DNA from: Welwitschia mirabilis
Taxonomy: Eukaryota; Gnetophyta; Gnetopsida; Welwitschiales
Direction of reading: 5' to 3'
DNA length: 64,000 bases
Assembly (NCBI GenBank): GCA_051453625.1
Contig: JBOZIK010000001.1
Coordinates: forward strand, 249,488,483 to 249,552,482
The translations under genes were made by a program, and so were the position numbers. The notes beneath the pieces are model-generated. The model saw only the letters and a list, made by a program, of their open reading frames with translations. It made no database searches and had not been told where the DNA came from. This document shows positions 1 through 12,322 of this stretch, piece by piece (the stretch's first letter is position 1; every line of letters starts with the position of its first letter).

Positions 1-579
1 AATAATTTTTAGTTGATGCATTTGAAAACACTACATTTTATCCCCCTTTGACATCAATGGAAAAGAAATATAAACCTGAAATATGTATCCAGAAATATCA
101 AATATTCTCCCCTAACTTAATGTGAAATTAATAATCCAAGTTTTGAGACAAGTTAAGGTATTTTGAATAAATAATGTTTTGTGGTTTTGAATGCAAAAAA
201 TTTAATTATGCATAATTTAAGAATTAAGAAGGCATAATGGTAATTATAATATAATTAAGAACACTTATTTAAATGGAAGACACAATATTTTGGTTAATTT
301 CCAAATTTTATAATAATTTTAAGCTTTTCAAAACAAGCACATATAATTTTATACTACTAGATAAGATATACCAAATGATACAAATATTGTACCAAAATAG
401 ATAACTAAATTTCATTATGAGTAAAACATTATAAGTTCAACAAGCAAGGATTACAATTGAAAAAGTACTCTTTAAGATCATACAACTAAAATTTAACAAA
501 CAAGCACAAGTAAATCTCCCCTTTTTGACAATAGAAATAATGAGAAAACACCAAAACCTAACTTGAAAAGTGAAAGATT

Positions 580-1590
580 TCAATTAGAGTCCTCCTATTC
601 TTCTTCTTCTTTCTCTTTAGAGTCTTCATCTAATTCTTCCTCATCTCCTCTAATGTGAGTAGAACTAGTAGCTGCAGTTGAGGTATCCACAATATCATAT
701 CTAGCTGTAATGAAGGCTTCTTTCATGTGTCTGATGTGGAAGTCAATCTATTTTAGATATAAAAGAGTCTCATGAGGATATGCTTCCTTTGGAGTTTTAG
801 AAGAATATTTCTTTAAGGGAGTAAATATATGCATGCAAGACAAGATCGCATGCCCAATGGGTGACATTGACTGAAGGGTTTTCAACTTAGGATGAATAGT
901 AACATGGAAATGATGATATATGCTAGTGATAAGCATAGAGTAGAGTAAAGCCCTAGTTCTATGGTACTTCAACTGCAAGGCCATATTCTTCAGTATTATA
1001 GTAGAAGCATCAATGGAATTCTCAGTTCTAATAAAATACATCAAATAGGCTCAATAGCAGTAGGCCTCATTATGATAGCCAGCTAAAGGTAAAAAGTTAT
1101 AAGTAAAAATCAAGTAAAGAAAATGATATTTGAGAGTTAAGAAAGAGGTAGATAAGGTGTGTTTCCAAGTTTGTTTATCTTCCATGATATCTTTAAGAGG
1201 CCAAAATTCCTCATAGTCTCCTCTTGGAAGATCAGTCAGCTCTAAAATAAGATTTGTCATTACTCTTATCCTCTTACTCAAAACAAGGATTTCAAGAGTC
1301 CTAGAATTACGATAAAAAAATCCATTACAATAAAACATCCAAGTAGGAAATGGATATGCTGAATATGAAACATCCAAGAAATGATCAAGATCTTAATCTC
1401 TCTAGAACTGGATTACTTCCTTAAGTTCTTTGAGTTCAGATATAGCTACAAATCACTGTTAATACATTACATTTTTCTTAAACTTTTTACTGAACTTCTC
1501 AATATCATTTTCTGATATTCTTTGGTAGAAGATCGTTGGATTCCTTAAAGGGATCTCATTTGTTCTTCTCTTAGAAGATCTTACAACCAT
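580..1590 (-). pseudogene. Env-like / putative plant transposon protein ORF of element A
   Basis: One reading frame of 337 codons runs from an ATG at 1,590 to a TGA at 580-582, broken by a few stops. The longest open parts are 1,051-1,377 and 748-1,044. It contains a WMFYCNGFF segment followed by basic and aliphatic stretches. This resembles the FY-N pattern of the plant transposon protein family often called envelope-like in SIRE-type elements. The C-terminus is acidic (GDEEELDEDSKEKEEEE). I see no signal peptide or fusion peptide, so the env label is conventional only. It sits downstream of pol on the coding strand, as in other SIRE-like elements. Element B (7,337-8,374), C (44,496-45,520) and D (49,543-50,571) carry homologues of nearly the same length. 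Confidence 0.6.
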
Positions 1591-2081
1591 TCTAATGCTT
1601 TTTTGAAAGTAAAAGAACTGAGAAAATCACTATATTTGCAAGAAATATCTTTAGATCTTGAAAAAAAATCACTAGATCTGAGAGTTAGAAGGAGTTAAAA
1701 CATAATGAAATTAATTTAGGGTTCTATTTCTTTTATAGACTGAGGGAAATAGGGAAAAATGAAGAAAGAAATCGAATTCACTAACTATACTTCTGCACTA
1801 TAATCCCTTAGATCCAGTTGACTACTTAAAGTTCTAGTCGACCCATCAAGACACAGTTCTACAGTATTGGAAGGGGTCCAGGTGACTAGGCTCTTAAGTT
1901 AGTTGATCAACCACATCTGATCAAAAAAATCATAGATATAGTTAATCATGCTGCAATCATGCAAGGATGGTGACTTAACCCCTAGATCATTTTCATGATT
2001 ATGAGATTGATTATAGATACTAGATATTTTATTATAATTTACAAAATAACATTTAGTTTTATCAAAATTTCTTCTAATATC
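1591..2081 (-). other. Spacer of element A at the pol-deletion junction, with GTCGACC-like motifs
   Basis: This stretch lies between the env-like ORF and the protease remnant, where about 2.5 kb of integrase, RT and RNase H would normally be. No reading frame resembling them is visible. At 1,800-1,925 it holds several degenerate copies of a GTTGACC/GTCGACC motif, the same motif that fills the LTR of this family. Confidence 0.55.
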
Positions 2082-4520
2082 TTAGTTTATATGGAACATT
2101 TGATTAAATGATTTAACATCTAATCTATAAGTATTATCCAAAATTTTTACAAAAAAAATAAAAGCATTTGTTTTCTCACCCACAATAGTACATTTCCATT
2201 TTTTAAAAATTATTCTATGCCCTTTGTCACAAAGTTGACTTACACTTAATAAATTGTGTTTCAAACCAATAACATAAAGTACATTATTAAGTTTAGGTAA
2301 CATACCTCCCTTGATGTATCTTATACCTTTTATGTTTTCTATTTTTTTATTTCTAAAGATGACTTCTTCTCCATTTATGCTTTTCAAGTTTTAAAAACTT
2401 AATTTATCTCTTGACATATGTCTTAAAAAATGACTTTCTAGATACCAACTGTTCATACATAATCTCTAAGATCTATCTATATCAGAAAAATTTAAAGATT
2501 ATTAGCTTTAATCCACTTAGTCTTATTTTCCTTAGATGGTACATTTTTCTAGGAATAAACTTAAAAGACAACATCATTACATTTTTAGAAAAAATCGTTA
2601 ATTTTTTAGCTTTGCAAAAAGATTTTGAATGATCAAATTTACCACAAAAATTGCATAAAATATTAGGCACATACTTACTTATCTTGTTTACTTATTTTTA
2701 TGATTTTTGTGTAGTAAAGCCAATACCTGATTTGTCTCCAATGGACTTTCATATTCAAGCATCTATTTTAATTTATAAGAGCTAATAGAAAATTTATTTA
2801 CAAAAAAAGAAAGATCTTTTACCTAAGAAGTTATCTTGNNNNNNNNNNNNNNNNNNNNNNNNNNNNNNNNNNNNNNNNNNNNNNNNNNNNNNNNNNNNNN
2901 NNNNNNNNNNNNNNNNNNNNNNNNNNNNNNNNNNNNNNNNNNNNNNNNNNNNNNNNNNNNNNNNNNNNNNNNNNNNNNNNNNNNNNNNNNNNNNNNNNNN
3001 NNNNNNNNNNNNNNNNNNNNNNNNNNNNNNNNNNNNNNNNNNNNNNNNNNNNNNNNNNNNNNNNNNNNNNNNNNNNNNNNNNNNNNNNNNNNNNNNNNNN
3101 NNNNNNNNNNNNNNNNNNNNNNNNNNNNNNNNNNNNNNNNNNNNNNNNNNNNNNNNNNNNNNNNNNNNNNNNNNNNNNNNNNNNNNNNNNNNNNNNNNNN
3201 NNNNNNNNNNNNNNNNNNNNNNNNNNNNNNNNNNNNNNNNNNNNNNNNNNNNNNNNNNNNNNNNNNNNNNNNNNNNNNNNNNNNNNNNNNNNNNNNNNNN
3301 NNNNNNNNNNNNNNNNNNNNNNNNNNNNNNNNNNNNNNNNNNNNNNNNNNNNNNNNNNNNNNNNNNNNNNNNNNNNNNNNNNNNNNNNNNNNNNNNNNNN
3401 NNNNNNNNNNNNNNNNNNNNNNNNNNNNNNNCATTACACATTGATGTACCGAGAACATTTTTAAGTGATGGCACAAAATCCATGAAAGACAATCTTATAT
3501 CTCTGTCTAATCTATGGTTTGAATATTTTTTCTTATCTTCATCATCTTCATTATCCCAAGTAGCCATGAATAAGGGATTCCTTGACTTTCTGTTTTCTCT
3601 CCTAGTGTTAAGACATACATTAGCCATATGTCCAAATCCTTTGTATGAGTAGCATTAGATTTCCTTTTTCTTTTCTTTCTCCTTTATTTGTTTTGGATTA
3701 CTTCTCCTTGAATTCCTACGTTATTCTCCTTTTTCTTTTCTATAAAGAAACTTTCTGAATCATCTATCTAGAAGAGCTACTTCATCGTCATTGAGTTCTT
3801 TATCTGATCTATCAAATCTATAGTTTTCTTGCACACATTTTAAAGAAATATCTTTTCTTCTATCTTTAATAAAATTAAGCTCATAGTTTTGTAGATTACC
3901 TTGAAGTCCTTCCAACATCATTTCCTTCATGTTTTTGCTCTATTCAATGGCTGTTACCTTTAGTTCAAATCTCTTGGGTAGGAATCTCAAGACTTTTGTT
4001 ACCACTTTTCTTTCCTCTATGCATTCTTTGAGGCTTACCATCAAGTTCAGATATCTCTAAGTCTAGCAAAAAATTTCTGCAAAGTTTCTTCTTCATCCAT
4101 ATGAATGTTTTAAAATTTAGAAATGAGCATATGAAGTTTGGCTTGTTTAACAATTAAGGTTTCTTCATATGCCACTTTGAGAAGGTTCTAAGATTCCTTA
4201 GCATGGTTATAGTTTATGATTCATTTGAATTCATCAGCACATACTACACAAAAAATTGCATTAAGAGCATGATCATCAATGATAGCTTTTTCCTTGTCTG
4301 TGGCTAGCCATTAGTATTGAAATTTGGAAACTAGAATAGTGTTACCATTTGCATCAGTTTGGGCTATCATAAACATAGTATGACCTTTATAAATGACTTC
4401 CTCTATGTTGTCATCTAGGGATCTAAGAAATATTCTCATCCTAGCTTTCTAATAACCATAGTTTGATCCATCGAACATAGGTAAATAACCAATTAAAAAT
4501 CAATCACAAGGGTTACTCAT
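2082..4520 (-). pseudogene. gag: gag and protease/pre-integrase remnant of element A
   Basis: The frame opens with an ATG at 4,520 and an N-terminal copia Gag region (FDGSNYGY, KARMRIFLRSLD), continues through a UBN2-like region and a first zinc-knuckle area near 3,630, then reaches a 593-base gap. Beyond the gap a second CCHC knuckle is intact at about 2,600-2,655 (CNFCGKFDHSKSFC). The pre-integrase end of the protease region follows at 2,082-2,387 (NVLYVIGLKHNLLSVSQLCD). Two knuckles before the protease are typical of SIRE/Maximus polyproteins. Several stops and frameshifts interrupt the frame. The protein would package element RNA in cytoplasmic virus-like particles. This copy cannot make it whole. 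Confidence 0.8.
2839..3431. other. Assembly gap (593 N) inside gag of element A
   Basis: The matching place in element B (from about 9,938 to 10,123) holds only about 190 bases. Either the gap length is an estimate that is too large or copy A has an unsequenced insertion here. Confidence 0.95.
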
Positions 4521-4572
4521 TTTTAGGGTTCTAATATCGAAATTGATTACAATCTATTATAGATGGACCTTA

Positions 4573-4586
4573 GCTTTGATACTAAA
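4573..4586 (-). promoter_or_regulatory. Primer binding site of element A
   Basis: On the minus strand it reads TTTAGTATCAAAGC, close to the tRNA-iMet complement TGGTATCAGAGC. It lies directly inside the LTR end, where minus-strand DNA synthesis would be primed. Confidence 0.7.
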
Positions 4587-5701
4587 GGATAAAATCAAGA
4601 ACCCTTGTGAAGGGGATGAATAAGTTCTTTCGAAAAGTTAATGATTAATATGAAATAAATCTATTTAAAATACAACTTACATATGAAAATAAATTAATCT
4701 AAGATGTGCACAATAGAATAAAAATTTAAAAGTAAAGAATCAAAAACAAAATGCACAAATTATTCAATTTAATATAAGCTAGATTTATAGTAGTTCAAGA
4801 AACTCCCTTAATCTGACCTTGGTGATTAGCTTCTCCCAAGATGGATCTTGGATCTTTATTACTCTACCAGGTATTCTAAGTTCACCTATAATCTTTACAA
4901 GAAGACTTTTCTAGGCTAACTCTTAACCTTTATAATAAAAATTTCAAGGCTGAGTCTCAACCTATAGCACAGACTTTTCAAGGCTCAGTATCAACCTTTA
5001 GCAAAAGAGATAGTAACATGATAATGCCTTAATAGCATAAATATCACTCGTTATGAAATAATACAATAGCTGGAGGTTTTCTCTGGTAGCAATATGTCAA
5101 TGTAGTTCTAGATCTAACTTTGAATGAAGTACATATGCCAATGATAGATCTCCTCCAATCAAATGTATAGAAGCCAAGATACAATAATATTAATGAACAA
5201 CTTGATCTTTTAGATCAAAATTATTTAGCCAAATGTAAGAGGTTCCAAAAATTTAATTGGTCATTTATGAATTAGCTATTTATAATAAAAGGCTATTAGG
5301 TTTATTATAATTGAATTGCATCCCTAACGACTATAAACGCTAGAAAAAAGCTACCTAATAGCTAGATAATGGATACATAACATTTAAAAAAATTTCTTTT
5401 TCATGTTACACGGTCGACCCCACAAAAGTCCAGTTGATCCCATGTGGTGTTGTGGATTACACAGGTCGCCCGAGAGAAGAATTTGATCACCCTAGGTTTT
5501 TACGTCTGCATGTTTACTCAACCCCAATGGATCCAGTCGATTCCAATCTGGTTGATCCCATCTTATGTCTGGTCGACCCCTTGTCTCTTGGTTTGGAAAT
5601 ACTGTCTGTTAGGTTCTCAAATTTGGTTGAACCCATAAAAATTCGGTTGACCCTTTACCATTCTATTCAGGGACACTGATTCTCCAAGTTATAGGTTTAA
5701 T
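4587..5701 (-). repeat. 5' LTR of element A, cut by a gap
   Basis: It is homologous to the LTR of B at 11,270 to about 12,432, beginning at the primer site. The outer half is full of short GTCGACC/GTTGACC-type motifs (5,405-5,680). The remainder, about 250 bases by comparison with B, should lie in the gap. Confidence 0.7.
4901..5005 (-). repeat. About 37-bp tandem repeat in the LTR of A (3 copies)
   Basis: Three degenerate copies built around ACTTTTCAAGGCTCAGTCTC (plus strand) follow each other. Element B has the same block at 11,586-11,725. Confidence 0.6.
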
Positions 5702-5948
5702 NNNNNNNNNNNNNNNNNNNNNNNNNNNNNNNNNNNNNNNNNNNNNNNNNNNNNNNNNNNNNNNNNNNNNNNNNNNNNNNNNNNNNNNNNNNNNNNNNNN
5801 NNNNNNNNNNNNNNNNNNNNNNNNNNNNNNNNNNNNNNNNNNNNNNNNNNNNNNNNNNNNNNNNNNNNNNNNNNNNNNNNNNNNNNNNNNNNNNNNNNNN
5901 NNNNNNNNNNNNNNNNNNNNNNNNNNNNNNNNNNNNNNNNNNNNNNNN
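5702..5948. other. Assembly gap (247 N) at the A/B LTR junction
   Basis: Sequence left of the gap (5,281-5,701) and right of it (5,949-6,370) covers the same LTR segment, but the two differ at many positions. They are therefore two different LTR copies and not one read twice. The gap should hide the end of the A LTR and the inner part of the B 3' LTR, probably close to 1 kb in all. Confidence 0.85.
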
Positions 5949-6596
5949 ATAAAAGGCTATTAGGTTTTATTATAAATAAATCATGCCAATGACTAGAAAT
6001 TAACTATCTAACAGCTAGATAAAGGATACATAACATTTAGAAAAATTTCTTTTCTGCACTATCTGACCTCACAAAAATCGGATCGACTTTATGGGGTGTC
6101 GTGAATTACACAGGTTTCCTAAGAGAAATATTTGGTCATCCTAGGTTTTTACATCTCCCTGTTTGGTTGATCCCATCTAGGTATAGTGGATCATAGTCTA
6201 GTAAATCCCATTCTAAATCTGGTTGACCCCTTTTTGCTTAGTCTGGAAATACTGTTAGATACTCAAATCCAGTCAACCCTATGAAAATCTAGTCAACCCC
6301 TTACCATTTAGTTCAGGGACACTACTTCTTCAAGTTATAGGTCTAGTTGATTCCATTAGAATATGGTTAATCCCTTTGGATGTAGTCCCTTTTCTTTTGA
6401 TAACTTCAAATGGAGTTGATCCCTTTAGGATCCAATTAATCCCTCTAGAGGGTGAATCATCTTAAATAGGTTTTTGGTGCATATTTTAGTTCCATCTTTT
6501 AACCTACAAAGAATCAAACTTTTCTGTATAAAATATACAACATTTTCTATATGTGAGATATTAGTTTGACATCAATTAACAAAATATAATCTAATA
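5949..6596 (-). repeat. 3' LTR of element B, outer part
   Basis: It matches the B 5' LTR from about 12,000 to 12,693 at roughly 80% by eye, so the element is old. Its 5' end is TA where TG is expected (plus-strand CTAATA against CTAACA in the other copy). It contains the GTCGACC-like motif series. Confidence 0.7.
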
Positions 6597-6608
6597 ATCC
6601 CCTCTTTT
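6597..6608 (-). promoter_or_regulatory. Polypurine tract of element B
   Basis: The minus strand reads AAAAGAGGGGAT immediately before the LTR start. It is the plus-strand primer of reverse transcription and fixes the orientation and the LTR edge. Confidence 0.65.
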
Positions 6609-7336
6609 GACATTGATGACAAATAAATAAGTGATTTCAAGATCAAAAAATTTAAGATCTTTTACTGAAAAAATTTAAGACATTTTAACATAATTAAAAA
6701 AACTCCTCTTTTCACAAAGCCATATAAACAACATTAAGTAAAAAGTATATAAAAAATTTCTAAAACAAATTATTTCTAATTGATGTAAAAGCTTGAAAAC
6801 ACTACATTTTCTCCCCCTTTAACATTAATGGAAAAGAAATATGAACCTTAAACATGTATCCAGAAATATTAAATTTTCTCCTCCTAACTTAATGCCAAAG
6901 TAATAATCCAAGTTTTGAGACAACTTAAGGTATTTTGAACAAATAATATTTTGTACTTTTGAATGCACAAATTTAATTATGCATAATTTAAGAATTAAGA
7001 AAGTGTAATGATAATTATAATGTGATTAAGAATACTTATTTAATTAGATAATATAAATATTTTAGTTAATTTCTAAATGTTATAGCAATTTTAGACTTTT
7101 TAAAATAAGCACATATAATATCATACTACTAGATGAGATATACCAAATGATACAAAGATAACTAAATTGCATTATGAGTAAAACATCATAAGTCTAATAA
7201 GTAATAATTACAACTAAAAAAGTGCTCTTCAAGAGCATACAACTAAAATTTAACAAACAAGCACAACTAAATCTTCCCTTTTTAACAACAGAGACAAAGA
7301 GAGAACACTAAAACATAATCTGAAAAACAAGAGATT
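6609..7336 (-). other. 3' untranslated part of element B
   Basis: It is an AT-rich stretch between the env-like ORF and the polypurine tract. It matches the first 580 bases of the window (element A) throughout. No gene is seen in either copy. Confidence 0.6.
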
Positions 7337-8374
7337 TCAATTAGACTCCTTTTCTTCTTCTTCTTCCTCTTTAGAGTCTCCCTCTGATTCTTCTTCATCT
7401 TTTGTTGTATGAGTAAAATTTGTAGCCTCAGTTGAGGTATTCACAATGTCATATCTAGCTGTAATAAGGGCTTCTTTCATGTGTTTAGTATGGGAGTTAA
7501 TCCATTTTAGATATGAAAGAATCTCATCATGAGATGCTTCCTTTGGAGTTTTAAAAGGAGATTTCTTGAGGAAATAAATCTATGTATGCAAGACAAGATT
7601 GCACATCCAATGGGTGACATCAGCTAAAGGGTTTCCAACTTAGAATGAACTGTAGCATAGAAATGATGATAAATGCTAGTGATAAGCATAGAGTAGGGTA
7701 AAGCCTTAGTTCTATAGTACTTTAACTGCGAGGCCATATTCTTTAATATTATGGTAGAAGCATCAATGAAATGCTCAGTTCCTACCAAATATATCAAATA
7801 GGCTTGATAGAATGAGGCCTCATCACGATTGCTTGTAAAACGTTATAAGTAAAAATCAAGTGAAGAAAATAATATTTGGAAGTTAACGAAGAGGTAGATA
7901 AGGTGTGTTTTCAAGTGTCTAATATACCATAAATATTCTTAGTAACCATCGGTTTATCTTCCATGGCATTTTTAAGATGCTAAAACTCTTTATAGTCTTA
8001 CCTTAAAAGATTAGTTAGCTCTAAGATACCTCTGAGATAAGATTTGCTGTCACTCTTATCCTCTTATCCAAAATAAGGGTTTTAAGAGTTTTAGAATTAT
8101 AATCAAAAGAGGAATTACAATAAAACATCTTAGTAAGAAATGGATATGCCAAACCTGAAACATACAAGAAATGATCAAGATCATGATATCTCAAGAGTTG
8201 GATTACTTTCTTAAGTTCTCTGAGATTAGATGTATCTATACATTTCTTTTGGAACACCGCCTTTTCTTAAACTTCTCATTAAACTTCTTAATATTATCTT
8301 CTGATATTCCTTGGTATAAGATTATTAGATCCCTTGAAGGAACACTCCTTTTTCTTCTTCTGTCTTATAGCCAT
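7337..8374 (-). pseudogene. Env-like ORF of element B, degenerate
   Basis: This is the homologue of 580-1,590. The start ATG is at 8,374, and the segment KMFYCNSSFDYNSKTLKTLI lies at about 8,040-8,130. An acidic tail (EEEESEG, EEEEEKESN) precedes the TGA at 7,337-7,339. It is more broken than copy A: several stops and shifts leave only 8,021-8,257 open. The family is as described for element A, and a membrane role is not supported by the sequence. Confidence 0.55.
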
Positions 8375-8587
8375 TCTAACACTTTTTTGAAAGCAAAAGA
8401 ACTAAGAAAATCATGAAATCTATAAGCAATATCTCTGGTTCTTGAAAGAAAATCACCAGATCTGAAAGCAAAAAAAAAGTTAGAAATTGGGTCCACTAAC
8501 TATACTTCTACATTATAATCCATTAGGTTTGGTTAATTACTTGAAGTTCCAGTTGACCCATTGAGACATACGTCTATAGTACTAGAA

Positions 8588-9155
8588 NNNNNNNNNNNNN
8601 NNNNNNNNNNNNNNNNNNNNNNNNNNNNNNNNNNNNNNNNNNNNNNNNNNNNNNNNNNNNNNNNNNNNNNNNNNNNNNNNNNNNNNNNNNNNNNNNNNNN
8701 NNNNNNNNNNNNNNNNNNNNNNNNNNNNNNNNNNNNNNNNNNNNNNNNNNNNNNNNNNNNNNNNNNNNNNNNNNNNNNNNNNNNNNNNNNNNNNNNNNNN
8801 NNNNNNNNNNNNNNNNNNNNNNNNNNNNNNNNNNNNNNNNNNNNNNNNNNNNNNNNNNNNNNNNNNNNNNNNNNNNNNNNNNNNNNNNNNNNNNNNNNNN
8901 NNNNNNNNNNNNNNNNNNNNNNNNNNNNNNNNNNNNNNNNNNNNNNNNNNNNNNNNNNNNNNNNNNNNNNNNNNNNNNNNNNNNNNNNNNNNNNNNNNNN
9001 NNNNNNNNNNNNNNNNNNNNNNNNNNNNNNNNNNNNNNNNNNNNNNNNNNNNNNNNNNNNNNNNNNNNNNNNNNNNNNNNNNNNNNNNNNNNNNNNNNNN
9101 NNNNNNNNNNNNNNNNNNNNNNNNNNNNNNNNNNNNNNNNNNNNNNNNNNNNNNN
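8588..9155. other. Assembly gap (568 N) in element B
   Basis: It covers the junction between the env-like ORF and the protease remnant. By comparison with A, about 400 bases of spacer are expected here. Confidence 0.95.
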
Positions 9156-9189
9156 AGTTCTATCAGAATTTAGTCTAACATCATGATTT

Positions 9190-11203
9190 TCATGGACTAA
9201 TTAATCAATCAAATTAATATCTATTCTATAGGATTTATCCACACCTTTTGTAAAAAATATAGAAGCATTTGTTTTTTCCTCCACAATAGTACATTTCAAT
9301 TTTTCAAAAATTATTCTATGCCTTTGTACAAAGTTGATTTACACTTAATAAATTATGTTTCAAACCATTAACATAAAGCACATTGTCAAACTTAGGTAAC
9401 ATACCTTCCTTGATGCATCTTGTACCTTCTATTTCTATTGTTTCGTTGTTTTCAAAGATAACTTCTCCTCTATTTATGCTTTTTAAGTTTTGAAAACTTG
9501 ATTTATCTCCTGACATATGTCTTAATCAATGACTTTCTAGATAACAAATGTTCATACATGATCCTCTAAGATCTATCTATATTAGAAAACTTTAAAGATT
9601 AATAGCTTTAATCTACTTAGTCTTATTTGACTTATATGGGATATTTTTCTTAGGAATAAACTTGAAAGACAACATGTTACATTTTTAAAGAAAATTATTA
9701 ATTTTTTGAACTTTGCAAAACTATTTTGAATGACCAATTTTACCATAGAAATTACACAAAAGATTAGGCACATACTTCCTTATTTGGTTTACCTAATTTT
9801 ATGATTTTTATGTACTAAAGCCAATACTTTATTCATCTCCAATGGGATTTCATATCCAAGCATCTATTATAATTTAGTAGACATACTAAAAAATTTATTT
9901 ATTAAAAAAGAAAGATCTTTTACCTAAGAAGTTATCTTGATATTGTCAGATTTAACAACATTGTATTTTTCTTTTACTTCATTTTTTTCTTTGGTAATAA
10001 TCTTTACTATTTTGTTCAACACATTTATTCTCTTAGTAAGCTTTTTACACTCCTCATACAACTCCTCGTATGTGTTTTTTAGCTCATCTTCTCCTTCATT
10101 AATCATATCTAGGTCATCGGTCATTGATGTGCTAGGCACATTTTTAAGTGATGCCATAAAAGCGATGAAAGACAACCTTTTATCTTTATTTAATCTATGA
10201 ACTGAATAGTTTTCCTTATCTTCATCATATTTATTATCCCAAGAAGCTATGAATAGGGATCCCTTGACTTTATGTTATCTCTCCTAGTGTTAGAACACTC
10301 ATTAGCTATATGTCCAAATACTTTGCATGAGTAGTATTGGATTTCCTTTTCCTTTTTTTTCTCCTTTATTTTTTTTGAATTACTTCTCCTTGAATTCCTA
10401 CTTGATTATCCTTCCTTTTTTCTATGAAAAAACTTTTTGAATTGTCTAGCTAGAAGAGTCACTTCATTGTCATTGAGTTTTTCATCTGATCTATTAAATC
10501 TATAGTATTTTTACATAGATTTTAAAGAAACATCTTTTATTCTATTTTTAAGAAACTTAAGCTCATAGGTTTGTAGATTACTATAAAGTTCTTTTAATGT
10601 CATTGAATTCATGTTTTTTCTCTCTTTGATGGCTGTCATCTTTGGTTTAAATCTCTTGGGTAGGGATCTCAAGACTTTCCTTACCACTTTCCTTTCCTTT
10701 ATGCTTTTTTTGAGGCTTGCCATTGAGTTCATGATATCTGTAATTCTAGAAAATTTTTTTTGCAAATTTTCTTCTTCATCCATATGAATTTATTCAAATT
10801 TAGAAATGAGCATATAAAGTTTGGCTTATTTAACAGTCAAGGTTCCTTCATGTGATACTTCAAAAATGTTCCAAGCTTCTTTATCATGGTTACAATTTAT
10901 GATTTATTTGAATTCATGTGCACATACTACAAAAAAAATTTCATTAAGATCATAGGCATTAATGGTGACTTTTACCTTGTTTGTAGCTGACCATTGGTCT
11001 TGAGATTTGGGAACTAGAATAGTATTACCATTTGCATCAGTTTAGGCTATCATAGGCATAGTGTGACCTTTGTAAATGACTTCCTTTATGTTAGCATCTA
11101 GGGATCTAAGAACTATTCTCATCCTAGCTTTCCAATAAGCATAGTTCAACCCATCGAACGTAGGTGAAAGACTGGTTGAAAATTCATCAGAAGGGTTACT
11201 TAT
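9190..11203 (-). pseudogene. gag: gag and protease/pre-integrase remnant of element B
   Basis: The Gag N-terminus (FDGLNYAYWKARMRIVLRSL) lies at 11,042-11,203, but the start codon is ATA where A has ATG. The UBN2-like core at 10,511-10,783 contains VRKVLRSLPKRFKPKMTAI. The first zinc knuckle (about 10,290-10,345) has lost its first Cys (YYSCKVFGHIANEC). A Glu/Lys-rich segment (TYEELYEECKKLTKRI) lies at 9,924-10,175. The second knuckle (about 9,720-9,765) has Tyr for the second Cys and an in-frame stop. The pre-integrase part at 9,316-9,516 contains NVLYVNGLKHNLLSVNQLC. The whole matches A and is inactive. Confidence 0.8.
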
Positions 11204-11255
11204 TTTTATGGTTCTAATATTAATATTGGTTAAAATCAATTGTAGACTAATCTTA

Positions 11256-11269
11256 TCTCTAATATCAAA
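11256..11269 (-). promoter_or_regulatory. Primer binding site of element B
   Basis: The minus strand reads TTTGATATTAGAGA, a decayed tRNA-iMet complement. It directly follows the LTR end TATCA. Confidence 0.65.
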
Positions 11270-11585
11270 TGATAGGATTGAGAACCCTAGAGGAGGAAAG
11301 GGGGTTAATAGGATCTTTCAAAAAGTTAACTATTAATCTGAAATAAATCTATTTTAAATACAACTTGCATATAAAAATAAATTAATCTAGAATGTGCATA
11401 ATATAATAGAAATTTAAAAGTAAACAATCAAAAACAAAATGCACAAACTACTAATTTGATGTGAGCTAGATTTATAGGGGTTTAAAAAACTCCCCTACTC
11501 TACTCTCTAGGATTATCTTCTCTCAAGATGGATCTCAGATCTATCTTACTCCATCAAGTATTCCAGGTTTACCTCTAAACTTTAC

Positions 11586-11725
11586 AAGTGGACTTTCCTA
11601 TGCTACGCCTCAACCTTCACAATAGACCTTTTAAGGCTTAGTATCAACTTATAGCATGAAATTTTCAAGTCTTAGTCTTAACCTATAGCATAGACTTTCC
11701 AAGGATCAGTCTTAACCTTTAATAA
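11586..11725 (-). repeat. About 37-bp tandem repeat in the LTR of B (3-4 copies)
   Basis: The copies follow the pattern GACTTTCCAAGGCTCAGTCT plus a variable tail. It sits at the same LTR position as the block at 4,901-5,005. Confidence 0.6.
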
Positions 11726-12280
11726 AAAAGATAGTGATGTGGTAATGCCTCAATACACAAATTTCACTATTCTAAAATAGTACAATAGATAGAGATTTCT
11801 TCTTATAGTAATATGCCAATGTAGTTCTACATCTTAATTTAAATGAAGTACATGTGACAATGATAGATTTCCTCTAGTTAGATGTATATAAGCCAAGATA
11901 CAACAATGCTAATATAGAAGTTAATATTTCAGATCCAAAATATTTAGCCAAATGTAAGAGGTTTCAAAAGATTAATCAATTATTTATGGGTTATCTATTT
12001 ATAATGGAAGGCTATTAGGATTTATTACAAATGAATTACACCTTCAATGGCTATAAACAGCTATAAAATGACTACCTAACAACTAGTTAACAGATACATA
12101 ACATTTAGAAAAATTTGTTTTCTATGTCGTCTAGTCGACCTAATAAAAATTTGGTCAACTCCATGTCGTGTAGTGAATTACATAGGTTATTCAAGAGAAA
12201 TATTTGATTGCCCTAGGTTTTTATGTCTCCATGTTTGGTAGACCCCATCTGGATTCACTCGACCCTAGCCTGGTTGACTC

Positions 12281-12322
12281 CATTCTAGATCTGATCGACT
12301 CCATTCTAGATCTGATCGACTC
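12281..12322. repeat. Exact 21-bp tandem duplication in the LTR of B
   Basis: The unit CATTCTAGATCTGATCGACT plus one C occurs twice in a row without mismatch. It contains one GATCGACT motif, which shows how the motif series can grow by slippage. Confidence 0.85.

Larger units (their letters stand above)
1..5701 (-). mobile_element. Element A: SIRE/Maximus-like Ty1/copia element, partial, without pol
   Basis: Read on the minus strand the order is LTR (4,587-5,701, then a gap), tRNA-iMet-type primer site, gag, a second zinc knuckle, protease/pre-integrase remnant, a spacer and an env-like ORF. The 3' LTR would lie left of position 1. No integrase, RT or RNase H is recognisable in the 500 bases between the protease remnant and the env-like ORF, where they should be. 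Element B repeats the same order about 6.7 kb to the right at roughly 80% identity by eye. The two-knuckle gag plus an ORF downstream of pol points to the SIRE/Maximus clade. The clade name is inferred from family knowledge. Confidence 0.8.

Noticed and set aside
5434-5679. Plus-strand 81-codon frame with repeated VDP-type residues
   Set aside because: It is the translation of GTCGACCC-type motif repeats in an LTR, read opposite to the element.
9937-10200. 87-codon plus-strand open frame
   Set aside because: It is the opposite strand of the Glu/Lys-rich Gag segment of element B.
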